64,000 bases of DNA from Ashinkailepas kermadecensis. Lineage: Eukaryota; Arthropoda; Thecostraca; Neolepadidae. Shown one piece after another: positions 1 to 11,080 of this stretch; the first letter of the stretch is position 1, and every line of letters starts with the position of its first letter. The stretch lies in NCBI GenBank assembly GCA_034440615.1, contig JAOTOM010004371.1, positions 192,501 to 256,500 of the forward strand, given 5' to 3'. The translations under genes were made by a program, and so were the position numbers. The notes under the pieces are model-generated. The model searched no databases. It was not told the origin of the DNA and worked only from the letters and a program-made list of their open reading frames with translations.

Positions 1-172
1 CTATGTTAACTGAGAACAGACCGCCTCGGGCTATGTTAACTGAGAACAGAGCGCCTCGGACTACGTTAACTGAGAACAGACCGCCTCAGGCTATGTCAGC
101 TGCCAATAGACCGCCTCGCGCTATGTCAGCTGACAACAGACCGCCTCGCGCTATGTCAACTGCCTCACCGAT
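1..172. repeat. 30-bp minisatellite, about 5-6 copies (continues beyond window)
   Basis: Unit begins CTATGTTAACTGAGAACAGA followed by CCGCCTCGGG; later units drift to GTCAGCTGACAACAGA. The array is cut by the window edge. Confidence 0.95.
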
Positions 173-1827
173 AGCACTAAAAAAGTTACAGCTTTAATAA
201 GTCCATAAATATAATTTCGTAATATGAATATGAACAGCCAATTAACTGACGAGAAGTTTCAGCACGAGCGGATATCGTGCAGAATAGCAATGAATCTGTG
301 GAATACGACCACGCATCATTCGATATTCCGTAGCGCGCCATAATTCGATACATAATACACAAGAAATCTTTACAATGAATTTTCAGGATGGCTATGCATA
401 GGCGCTGTCAATGTCCAATTGGTTGCCTTTCCATATCCAAATTTCACATTCCAACACCAATATTAACTGACGCCAAGCTCGCCGGTCGTCGCTCCCGGTG
501 GCTGATTTTGGCTGGCATGAGGAAAATATGTGCTTGCTACGAGCAATCAGCAAGGCTGAATTCGCAGATGAAATTTCGCGGCTAAAACCAGCTGAACAAT
601 TGATGTGGAGCCTGTCAGCTGACGGCACACGCCTCCGACCTGCGTGGGTGGTGGCGAATTGGCCCGTCATTGTGCTGGCCAGGTAATGTGGTGCGCTACG
701 TGACGATCACAAGTGGTAGGCCTGGCTGAGCCAATCGAATTTCCGATGATCCCAGTGTAGTAATAGCAATGCATTCCGGATGCTGCTAACTGGGCTTTCG
801 AAGTTTATTTTTCGGTCTATCTGGATAACTCACATGATTTACAGTCCGGGCGGAGATCAGAGCGGCCCATTGGGTCTGCCATGTTATATATTCGTCTATC
901 TGGATCACCCATGTGACTCGCTGTCCTGGCAGAGTTCCGGGAGGACCTATTGGATCTGTCCGGATCAACAATGTGATCCACTGTCCTGATGAAGGTCTGG
1001 GAGCGCACATTGGGTCCGTCTGGGCTAGACGTGCATCCCACTGCAACAGTGGGGTCTGCTGGTTCTGACTAGCTCCGAGATGTGCCTCACTATTCCGACA
1101 GGTGTCTGGAAGAGCCTGATGGATCTGTCGGGGCCAGAGGTGTGACCTACTGTAGTGGCAAGGGTCTGGGAGGATCTGATGGGTCTGCCTGGGTCAGTGG
1201 TATATCCCACTGTACTGACAGGGTCTGGGAGGGCCTGAGGGATCTGCCTGGATCGGAGATGTGACCGGACGTTCCGGCCCGACTCGGAGTATGCGCACAG
1301 ACCGACTCGAATGTTCCTCGGCTGTTTTTCGGTAAAACAGACGCAGCTCTCTCACTCCCGCCAACTGAGCAAACACACCGAGTGCTCGTCATGGCGTCCC
1401 CTCGGTGAGCTGTTTACTGAATGGAACGGCTTCTGTGAGCTCTGCTCACTGGCCCGTCTAGTCTTCGCAACTAAGTCTACGCAACTCGCTTCTGGGGATA
1501 CACAAGATTCTTGACAGTGAAAAATAACTCTTCAGATGGAAACAATTGTGGGTACCAAGGTACTTTGTAAGCAATATTTGCATTAAAAATATGCCCATAT
1601 AGAAATAGGCTGACCTGGGCAAATACGACACCCAGATCAGCTCTTTTAGGGGAGGGTCAAGAGTGGAGTGCTGCCTTGGATCTGCCAGTGACCAAGTTCA
1701 TATGCCACCCGAGGCGAGATGTGGCTAGTAAGTCGGTGCACGATCAGATGTCCTGAAGTCCTGCCCCGGGACATAGCAAGCGTGCCGAAGTGAGTGAAAC
1801 GCCTCCACGTCAGCGACGGCAACTTAC
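173..1827. other. Downstream intron of Ir25a, no exon found
   Basis: On the minus strand this follows the exon 1828-1960. I looked for the expected continuation of lobe S2 (Asn-Ala-Ile-Leu-type start in phase 2) and saw none. It holds one decayed minisatellite and otherwise no recognisable feature. Confidence 0.6.
820..1275. repeat. Decayed ~60-bp tandem repeat
   Basis: About seven diverged units share GGTCTGGGAGG, GATCTG(T/C)C(T/G)GG and CCCACTGT blocks at roughly 60-bp spacing. Short overlapping frames on both strands here are by-products. Confidence 0.7.
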
Positions 1828-1960
1828 GCCTCGTTAAAGATCTCCTTCAAGTGGGAGCCCCTCGGCACCGCGATGGCGTATGGCTTGCGAGAGAACTCGT
1901 CGCCCACCATTTGCAGATCGCAGCTGGTTATCACCTGGTAGCGTATGTCTGTTGCGTCCC
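1828..1960 (-). CDS. Ir25a: Ir25a alternative S2 exon, version 2 (Asp form)
   Basis: 133 nt between acceptor gcgtgtcag and donor gtaagt, phase 1 in and phase 2 out. The product, after Gly, is DATDIRYQVITSCDLQMVGD, then EFSRKPYAIAVPRGSHLKEI and FNE. This is the version closest to the usual IR25a wording (GDATDIRY, CDLQMVGDEFSRKPYAIAV), so it is probably the ancestral exon. Asp occupies the iGluR ligand-contact position, and the Cys of the S2 disulfide is kept. The exon ends two bases into a codon; the next exon (rest of S2, last TM, tail) is not recognisable in 1-1827 and probably lies beyond the window. By my count 34 of 43 codons end in G or C, fewer than in the other version. Confidence 0.94.
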
Positions 1961-2046
1961 CTGACACGCACACAACAGCCGAATTACACCCAGAAGGTCG
2001 ACACCGCCATCGCATGAGCCCAGACCGGTGCCACGTACCTGCGAGT

Positions 2047-2153
2047 CCGGCAGCGTCATACCAGCAGAGTCACGCCAGCAGCGTCATACCAGCAGCGTCA
2101 TACCAGCCGCGTCATACCAGCAGCGTCATACCAGCAGCGTCATACCAGCAGCG
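2047..2153. repeat. 14-bp minisatellite between the two alternative exons
   Basis: Unit GCGTCATACCAGCA, about seven copies, roughly 90 bp upstream (in transcription) of the acceptor of exon 1828-1960. Confidence 0.9.
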
Positions 2154-2472
2154 CTGTGGTAGCATTTGTATGATGCTCGGTGATTGGTAGTGCAAGCTTG
2201 GCGTTCTATTTTGTGCGCACTCCAGATAGCTGAGTTATCTGGTGTGCAAAGATATGCATAGCCACAAGGCAGCAAGCGTACGCTAATCAGCTGCTGAAAA
2301 TGCATTGTGGAAATAGTTAGGCAGAGCACACACAGCCCAGTTGTGCGCGTGGTGATATTGAAAGCAGGCAATACATGCCATAGTGTGCATGCATGATGCT
2401 AGACGTTTGGAGATGAGTCCCATGTAGCTATGGAACACACTCTCCCTTTCTTTCTCTCCTTCTATCTTCCTC

Positions 2473-2609
<137 letters not shown>

Positions 2610-2796
2610 TCTCGGGGCACCTCTGACGTTCACCATCCACGAACATCACACACAGGTTTCAGCTGACATGCGTGCTGTGCACGTGCGCACGGTGCCGACC
2701 GACGCCGTGGTGCACCCGTGCAGGGACGAGTGAGCACTGCACACCAGTGCGCCGGTGCTCAGGTGTGCGCGACGGCCGCCTCGGTGGCCCGCTTAC

Positions 2797-2929
2797 GCCT
2801 CCGACAGCTGGTCTTTGAGAGGCGAGGCCTTCTGCACGGCCAGCGCGTACGGCTTGCGCGAGAACTGGTCGCCGACGGCGACGAATTCGCACGAGGTCCT
2901 GACGCGGTAGTCCACCTCGGTCGCCTCGC
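2797..2929 (-). CDS. Ir25a: Ir25a alternative S2 exon, version 1 (Glu form)
   Basis: 133 nt between acceptor gcgcctcag and donor gtaagc, phase 1 in and phase 2 out, no stop. After completing Gly it encodes EATEVDYRVRTSCEFVAVGD, then QFSRKPYALAVQKASPLKDQ and LSE. It matches the S2 segment carrying the ligand-contact acidic residue (Glu here), the conserved Cys of the S2 disulfide (TSC) and the FSRKPYA.AV core. It is 23/43 identical to the downstream exon and has the same length and phases, so it looks like a tandem exon duplicate. By my count 40 of 43 codons end in G or C. A candidate branch point CTAAC lies about 25 nt before the acceptor, but the tract between is not pyrimidine-rich, which could make the exon weak. 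Conservation of motif and frame argues against a dead copy. Confidence 0.85.
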
Positions 2930-3348
2930 CTGAGGCGCACCGCACCGCCGGCTGTTAGCGCCGCACGCGCCTTGCCGCGCCACTCGACAGCCGACGCCTC
3001 GCGCGTGGCTGTGATGTCGTGCGGCAGGCAGACCGGCCCGGTGTTTACGCCGTCGACGGCGACGCACAATGGACGTGGAGGGCCTTGTCTGATCACTCAG
3101 CAGGTCGGCATCGACGCCCAGTCGATGTGCATGCCGGCACGATGCGAGGGCAAGCACAGGCTGGTGTCATTGCACCCGGTCCCATGGAGGTGCTCTGACG
3201 GGATATCAGGTCGCACGCAACAGCACACAAAGCATTGCTATCAAACAACGATTTGAATTTTGCTATCCTTTGGATAACATTTAGTCCGCCCAGATATGCA
3301 TTGTTACCGGTAGTGATGGATTTAATTACAAAGGGTATCTATTTCACG

Positions 3349-3382
3349 GCCCCTGTGGCTCTTATTAAGCCTTAATACTTTA
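3349..3382 (+). repeat. 34-bp direct repeat, copy 1
   Basis: Begins GCCCCTGTGGCTCTTATTAA and ends GCCTTAATACTTTA. It is identical to 5424-5457, 2075 bp away in the same orientation. After it the two copies differ. Confidence 0.95.
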
Positions 3383-4635
3383 ATACTTTACGTCCGCCAA
3401 ACATCACACGCGGTAGCTTTCGCTTTATGCTAATAATTAACATGAATAACAGGCCGTTTATATGCACAAGGTGATACGCAAAGCGTATGCAACATATATT
3501 CGAGCACAAAATCCGCCTACAAAACATGGATACCGAAAGGTGGAGGTTCCAAAGGAACCAACAGGGGCGCTAATTCATGATATAAGTAGGATGGACAAAG
3601 GCCGCATTTATGGCTTCTTTTGACAGTCGTCGTCATATATGAAAATTGTCATTGTGCCATACCACATGGTAAGTATTTACCATTACCACATTTTGCCACA
3701 ACATATTAGCACATCGTTAAGTATTCACCTGTAGGTTCTGAACCGCTACCGATCGTCAGCACAAATGTTGAGTACACAGTGGTTTGATGGATTGTGGCAA
3801 ACAGAATAGATCAAATGAAATCGCATGGCATCGAAGTAGACATTTGCTGCGATAATTATCGCCCACATTCAACAATTATTTCCATTAAAAAAACAAACAT
3901 TTTTTGCACATTTATGCTATATTTATGAGACACAACTGCATTTAAATGTTCATCATGACAATGGACATTATGCGTTGTCATCTTATTGTCGTTGATCTAA
4001 GGAATGTTTTGCATATATTTACATACCTCCAATGGCCATTTTACTAAATAGACACCACAAAATAGTTCCAACACCATCGTACACTAACTTGGCTGATAGT
4101 TGATCAGAAGCTATAAGCAAATATGCTTTACTTCGCATGACCTGGAATCATGCAATCATCCATCTCATTTCATATCATAAATTCATAATTTTGTCTCCTC
4201 GACAGCTTGTGGACATTTTCTCAATCTTGGGGATTCTGATGGTTCTTGATACCTATTTCAAACGTTCACGATCATTTTGACGCGAGTTTAAGGTGCTAAA
4301 GCTGGATAAAACTTGCAACACTCTGGTGTTGTACACATTGTCTATGTGTGGGATTATCTGGAACGTCACAAATCACGTGACAAGGGCTTAGCGCCACGGC
4401 GGTCCTGTGATGCGAACTACATCACGGGTTACCGGGTTAGAGGAGGGACGATTAGCAACTGTTTCAAACAAATCAAAGTTAGTCGAATTCAAGACGTAAT
4501 CGTACATAAGTCAACAGAGTGAAAGCCTTTGATTGTTTTCTTCAAACAGTGCGGGTTGGTTAGAGGTGCATCCTCAACACCTGGTCGCACCGAAAGCTAA
4601 TCAGACTAGCTGGGGAACAAAAATGACCGGGGCGC

Positions 4636-5040
4636 GTTCATATTTTCCAAAGTTCATATCTCCCAACGTTCATTACTTCCAACTTGGAAGTAATTTCTTT
4701 TTTTAAATTGAATGTAGCTTCCAAAACGGTCCGGATAGGAGACTTTTATGTTTTTCCAAAGTTCGCATCTACCGAAGTTAATATCTTTCAAAGTTCATAT
4801 TTTCCAAAGTTGATATCTTCCAAATTTCATAGCATCCAAATTTTATAGCTTCGAAAATGGAAGCTAACTTTAAAAAATGGAAGGCTAGCTCAGGCTAGGT
4901 TAGGTTAGGTTGGCTTAGCTTAGGTTACCTTCGGTTAGATTCCTATGCAGGCTGTTTTGGAAGTTCACTACAAATTCTTGGAAGGTAACTTCCAAGTTGG
5001 AAGTTATGAACGCTGGAAGATATGAACTTTGGAAGATATC
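4636..5040. mobile_element. Foldback MITE with ~57-bp inverted arms
   Basis: The left arm (4636-4693) and the reverse complement of the right arm (4984-5039) share the order TTCCAAAGTTCATATCT, CGTTCAT, ACTTCCAACTTGGAAGT with few mismatches. Each arm contains the palindrome TTCCAACTTGGAA. The middle carries more tandem TTCCAAAGTTCATAT-like units (about 4754-4850) and a GGTTAGGTTAGGTT patch near 4895. No transposase. It lies in the intron between the S2 exon at 5533-5732 and the alternative exon at 2797-2929. Confidence 0.75.
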
Positions 5041-5423
5041 ATACGCACCAGAATGAACGTCGCGCATGCAACAGTCCTCCTCTCCTCACACACGCACATA
5101 GGGTGATGGACACACTAAGGGCAGGCCTTCAGTCATTTCAAATCCAGTCAATGCAAGCTAAAAAATTATGAATTTGTGTGGGATGTGCCTAGCAGTGGAT
5201 TCGGCACCTTCCTTCGGGATGTGATGCTGATGAGATTGTCTATGGTGGCACGATGGGTATGATGGGAGGAGCTTGTGATTGTTGAGGGTGTTATGCGGTA
5301 GCAAGTGAGTGGTGCTAGATAGGCTGGGATATATAGCTTCCTAGGAACTTGGGATAAGGGATTGATTAGGGTGGAAGTATGTACATTTATAGTACCGTTT
5401 CTAGATAGGCTTAACCCAGATGG

Positions 5424-5457
5424 GCCCCTGTGGCTCTTATTAAGCCTTAATACTTTA
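5424..5457 (+). repeat. 34-bp direct repeat, copy 2
   Basis: Identical to 3349-3382. It lies 75 bp past the donor of exon 5533-5732 and is followed by TGACTTTATGACTTTATAAA. Confidence 0.95.
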
Positions 5458-5532
5458 TGACTTTATGACTTTATAAAGAGGAGTCGAATGTTCCAGTAAC
5501 TCCCTCAATGGCGTCCGCCACTGCCGACTCAC

Positions 5533-5732
5533 CCAGGTAGGCGAACCCCTCGCTACTGGATGGACTAGCCAGGACGCGCTTCACCGCGTCATCGAAGCTG
5601 GTGGGCAGGCCTGCTTCCTGCATGGAGTTCCACATCTTGGTGTACCGATCGCTGATAGGGTAGTCCCACACGGCCAGCTTCGCACGCTCCACCTCACTCA
5701 TGCTGTCGTTCAGAGACATGTCCTTCCAGATC
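5533..5732 (-). CDS. Ir25a: Ir25a exon: middle of lobe S2
   Basis: 200 nt between acceptor cttggacag and donor gtgagt: one base, 66 codons, one base. The product begins IWKDMSLNDSMSEVERAKLA, continues VWDYPISDRYTKMWNSMQEA and ends SSSEGFAYL plus the first base of Gly. WKDMSLND and AVWDYP are diagnostic of IR25a. The exon stops one residue short of the acidic ligand-contact position of iGluRs, which is supplied by whichever alternative exon follows (2797-2929 or 1828-1960). Both of those accept phase 1, so either can be joined directly. Confidence 0.96.
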
Positions 5733-7265
5733 CTGTCCAAGAGCAGAGCTTCAGCGTCACGCGTCCTAGCTCAGCGGTTGTGAGACTTGCTGCTTGGGCC
5801 CGTTGCCTGACTCGCCCGAGACACGTTTCCAGCTTTTCGTTTCCTCGCAAACCATAGCATGCAATGCACCATATACCACAACGTGTCTTCATCTGCCTCT
5901 GGTGTCGAGTTTATGTGCCGAATTGAGCAAAATGTTAGTGAGCTGAGATAATGTCACTTGAGTTGAGCTAATATGCCTTCGCCACCTTCCCTGACAGTTC
6001 CAAATACTCTCAGGGGTTTTCCCTTCGGCTGAGAGCCTCTGTTCTAGATCACGTACAAGATTGGGAAGTCAGTGATCTTGTTTCAGATCCCACCGGAGGT
6101 CGGCTCCCAGTAAAATGTCTCTGATCCGGCAAGAGGTAGCGATCGTCCGCCAGGTATCCATCTACGTGGTGAGTGGGGTGTGAAGTAAGCCAGATGTTCT
6201 TGATCCTGTACAGATCGGAAGAAGTGAAATGAGCCATTTGCCCGTACATAAATTGGATGCTGAAGCGTCTTTTCATGGGTTTAGAAGCAGACGAAGGAGG
6301 AACAAAATATAATGTCAATCAAGGCTGCTTTTTCACCTTCCATAACTAGTTATCTGCTGGATTACCTGACAGCTAATGGCGCTTACCGATTTTCTAATAC
6401 CCCGTGATCGTTACGGCCAAATTCAGCTGTTTGTCTTTGACTCTGCCCCTTTTCGGTCAAATTGTGGATCAAAGGTTTCATGGGTATAGGAAACAGGCAT
6501 GCCAACTCACTTTTCCCGAATATTAACCATTGACTCTATGAGCTGACCGTAAAGCATTTACATCAAAATATTATCTGGCCTCTTCCATTTCCCGCTTTTT
6601 AGGCCGCTCCTACGTACACGGGTTCTCAAAGTTGCATTGCAACCCTAGCGATCAATTATGTCTATCGATTTGAAGAATATATGCTATTCCAGATCTCCGG
6701 CTGTGATGACGTCATAAGGACCATGCTTTTGTTTCGCTGATCCGATAAAAAACATTCCGACCATGATTGACCGGCAAACGCTGTAACATGTCTTCATGCC
6801 TAAGCATGGGTTGGACAGAGTGTTGGGGATCTACTTGGGGAGCTTCTGAACGCATACCATGTCATCATACAACAGATAAAAACGAAGCGCTTTGCCTTTC
6901 TCGGTCGAAATTTTGTTAAGATGTAGAACATACTGAATCCAACCGTATTTGTATCGCACCAGTCACAAGTAACCATGCATCCAAGCCGATTGTGGCGAAA
7001 AATAAAGCATAGGAACACATGTCATTTATGGAGTCATCATGGGAGTGCCAGTCCAAATTGTAGCTACCAAAGCCAACTCAGTACGATTATTGTATGTTAC
7101 GGATGGTAATAAGGTCAAGTTTGGATGTACGACAGATGAAGCTGGGTTGACCTTGACCTCCGATTGGCGATAGCGTTTGACAAAACAGGCATGGTAGTAC
7201 CTAGCATGACCTGGCATCACCTGGCAACACCTATCTGTGATCACTGAAAAGACTGTCACACCGCA
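5733..7265 (-). other. Intronic sequence, nothing recognised
   Basis: 5' part of a 12.3-kb intron as numbered here (3' side in transcription). Mixed composition, only short frames on both strands, no tandem array. Confidence 0.6.
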
Positions 7266-10200
7266 ACATCATATACAGCCAAGGGCGTCGCCACCGGGAG
7301 GGGCAGAGGGGGCAGTCGCCCCCCCCCTTCCGTGAGACTGGGGGCGCCGCCCCCTGAAATTTAAGGAGGCCCCTTCCGGAAATGCACACACACAAAAAGT
7401 GAGCAAGGAGGTCGACGAGACATGAGAGGAGGCTTCCAAGACGTGAGAGGAGGCCCCTAATTTGAAGAAGGAGTCACCTAAGTGAGGATAGGAGGCCCCA
7501 AAAATCAAGAGAGTGCCAACAATTGGCACGGAGGCCCCCATGAATACAAAGGAGGCCCCCAGGATTGCAAAGGAGGCCCCAGGATTGCAAAGGAGGCCTC
7601 CAGGATTACAAAGGAGGCCCCCAGGATTGAAAAGGAGGCCCCAGGATTGCAAAGGAGGCCCCCAGGATTGCAAAGGAGGACTCCAGGATTGCAAAGGAGG
7701 ACCCAGGATTGCAAAGGAGGCCACCAGGATTACAAAGGAGGACTCCAGCATTGCAAAGGAGGCCCCCAGAAATGCAAAGGAGGCCCCCAGGATTGCAAAG
7801 GAGGCCCCCAGGATTGCAAAGGAGGCCCCCAGGATTGCAAAGGAGGCCCCAGGATTGCAAAGGAGGCCCCCAGGATTGCAAAGGAGGCCCCCAGGATTGC
7901 AAAGGAGGCCCTCAGGATTGCAAAGGAGGCCCTCGGGATTGCGAAGGAGGCCCCCATGATTGCAAAGGAGGCCCCCAGGATTGCAAAGGAGGCCCCCAGG
8001 ATTGCAAAGGAGGCCCCCAGGATTGCAAAGGAGGCCCCAGGATTGCAAAGGAGACCCTCAGGATTGCAAAGGAGGCCCCCATGATTGCAAAGGAGGCCCA
8101 ATACGGGAAGGGAGACCTCAGAAAATGAGAGGAGGCCCAAAGACGGAAGAGAATGCCAGTGGATATGAGATGAGGTTTCGGAGACGCAAAAGCAGTCCCC
8201 AAAACGGGTAAGGTTCCACCAAGATAGAAAAGGATGATCCAGAAAAGTGGCAGGAAGCACCTAATTCGGAAGAAGACAATATAAGATTGGAAATGAGACC
8301 CTATGATGAACGAGGAAGCCTCTAAAATAGGAGAGAAGGGCAATTAGATAAGAGGGATGGCTCCCAGGCGAGAAAGAAGGCTTCAAGACAGGTAAGAAGG
8401 TCCCCAGGAAATGACAAGGTAACCGAGATAGGAAAGGTTGCTTGTAATTTGGAAGAGGAGGCACCTGAGAGAGAACAGGAGTCCACCAGGAGATAAGAGG
8501 CCACCCTTAAAATGGGCAAAGATAGAATCAAAACGCAGAACAGGAGGCCCCGAAGACGTGAGAGAAGGCCCCTAATTTGAAAAAGAAAGCCTCTAGAAGA
8601 GAAAAGGAGGCCCCTGCCGGACTCGAGAGGAGTCCCTCGAGATGGAGTAGGAGGTCTCCAGGGCCGAATGAGGCCCCGACGACCGGAAGGAATTCCCAGG
8701 AAATGAGAGAAGGCCCTTAAGATGGGAGTGGTAGGTAGCAGGTATGGAAGGAGGCGAGGTTTCCAAAATTGAAGATCCCCTCAAGACGGGTAAGCTTTGC
8801 GAGGACAAAGGAGGAGGCCCACGAGGCGTGGCAGGAGGCCCCTAATTTGGCAGAGGATGCCCCTGGAACATGAGAGGAAGCCCCATGCCATGTTAAAGGG
8901 GCCCCAGGATGTGGGAGGAGGCCCTCCAAAACGGTAGAGGAGGACCATTGAATATGGAGGAGGGTAGGACGCACGAGAAGACGTCCAAAACCGGTAAAGA
9001 GGCTCCAGGAAATGAGACGAGACCCCTAAGACGCGAGAGGAGGTCTATAATTTGCAAGAAGCCCCTGAAATGGCAGGAGTCGTGCCGGGGTACTTGAAAA
9101 TCACGATATGGGCCCAAAAGATCCGGCCGGGGCCCCTGAAAATCACGCTGAGCCTAGGGGTACCAAAAATTCACGCCCGGACCATGAAAATCACGCTAGG
9201 GGCACGATAGGTCGTACCGTTCCCCAACAGTATCATTGGGACACAAATGAAGCCGGGGCAACGAAAAACAATCCGGACATGGATAATCACTCTGGGGACC
9301 CAACAATGACACCAAAAGCATCCAAAACGTATTGGACACCCACAAAGTGTCGAGGTCGCTAAAACTCGCGCTAGGGATCCAAGCAAATGACGTCGGGACA
9401 CAAAAGATTACATTGGACTAAAAAAGTCGCGTCGCAGCCCTTGAAAACCTCACTGGGGACCAAAAAGGTCGCGCCTGGACCCCAAAGGTTGCAGCTGCCC
9501 CAAAAATCAATTATCAACCAGAATGTCACTCTGCGCCCCAAACAATCGAGTCAAAGTCCCCCTCCAAAACCCGTTGGGCACTGGGAAAAAACGTGTCAGG
9601 GCACCGAAAAAAATCGCACCTGGAGACCGAAGAATCGTACCAGGACCCAAAAATATCACATAAGGACCTTTAAAAAATAGAACTCGATGTCCAAAAGTTC
9701 ACACCGAGACTCCATCGAATCGACTCCAGCACCGGAAAATTAAGAACAGGTCCGGAAAAAAATTACCCGGAGGGCATTTATACTCCGAAAGGTGCCATCG
9801 GCTGAAAAAAAAGTCCTTCGGTGGCCGCAGTGACATATCAAAGGGGCAAATGCCCCCTCCCTCCTAAGAGGGATATGCTCCCAAGAATCGAGCCGAGGCC
9901 CCCAAAAGTCGCGCTGGGGCCACACAAATTCGTGTCGGTCCACCAGAATTCGCGTAGGGGCTTCAAGTAAATACGGCGGGCCCCAGAAAACTCGCTCCGA
10001 GGCACGAAAATCTGCAACAGGAACCGCCAAGATCGCGTTGGGGTCACAGCTAAGTACAACGCGCCCCGCAAACTCGAACCGGTCCCACCAAATTTCGCGC
10101 TCGGACCAACAATTCACATCGGTAGTACCAAAAATTTGGTCTGGGCATAAAAAATTAACGTCGGGGCTGCCAACAATTGGCGTCTAGGGCCCCACATAGG

Positions 10201-11080
10201 CACCGTGTGACCCCGAAAGTCGCATCGGTATCCGAAAAATAAAGCCGGAGCCCTCCAAAATAAGGAGGGATTCCAAAAAAAGTCCGGGTCAGGCCAATGG
10301 TTCTGGAGCACCGAACATGTCATCAGATGCCTTGACAAATCGCGTACGGCATCGAAAAACATTCCGGAGCTCGAAGAAAATCGAGGTGAGATACAAAAAC
10401 ATGGCGCCAGGGACTCGAAAAATCAGGCCGGGATTCGGAATTTAAAGAAAATTCAGAAGAGATCCACAAAAATCGCGTTGAGCCCAGATAACTGGCGTTG
10501 GGTCCCGGAACCACGCGCCTGGGCGCGATAAGTCGCGCTAGGACCCAGAAAAATCGCACCGAAGCCCCAAAATCGTACTGGGGCCCCACAAATGTACGTC
10601 AGAAGCCCCAAATAAACACAGCGGGACCCTAAGAGCAAACGGGGACCGAAAATGCGACTGGCCCTCCAAAGCGCAGTCTCGCAAAAAGCGACAGGACCCG
10701 AAAACATGCGTTGTAGCCATAACTATATATACCGGGAACTCTAAAAAACAAACAAACAAAATAACACCGGAAGCTCTCAAGGCACACAGGGGCCATACGA
10801 CCGCACAAGGGCCTGAAAAGAGGCTGGGGCCGCAAAAAGCAACATGGTCCCAAAACGAACAAAAATACCGGGCACTAAGTAAACACATCGAGCTCTTTGA
10901 AAGCGCCCCGACAACTAAAAAAATATTCGGTGCGCAAAAAAGCAACAAACCCTAAAACGAGCAGGGGTTTCGAAAATGCGTTGGGCCTCTAACAAAAATG
11001 GATTGGAGCCCTAAGACACATCCGTAGACGAAGAAATACGAAACGGGTCCAAAGAAGTACACTCAGGCAGGGCCTCGGTT
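7266..11080. repeat. ~3.8-kb tandem array, homogeneous core grading into degenerate flank
   Basis: The core at about 7540-8100 repeats AGGATTGCAAAGGAGGCCCC (20-21 bp) some 27 times with few changes. From about 8100 to 9100 only the GAGGCCCC spacing remains, with varied filler. From 9100 to 11080 the motif has drifted to GGGCCCC-AAAAATCGCGC-type units at 25-35 bp. Frames of up to 259 aa across it follow from the unit, not from coding. A GGCGTCGCCACCGGG motif at its left edge looks like a transposon end. Confidence 0.8.

Larger units (their letters stand above)
2930..5532 (-). other. Intron upstream of the alternative exons
   Basis: 2603 bp, AT-rich. It contains two copies of a 34-bp direct repeat (3349-3382 and 5424-5457) and the foldback MITE (4636-5040). 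No coding region recognised. Confidence 0.75.

Noticed and set aside
3349..5457. LTR retrotransposon defined by the 34-bp direct repeats
   Set aside because: Repeats are too short for LTRs, lack TG..CA ends, and nothing between them encodes retrotransposon proteins.
7269..8343. Frames of 139-259 aa with QSWG/KEAPRIA repeats
   Set aside because: Products of the ~21-bp array; present on both strands.
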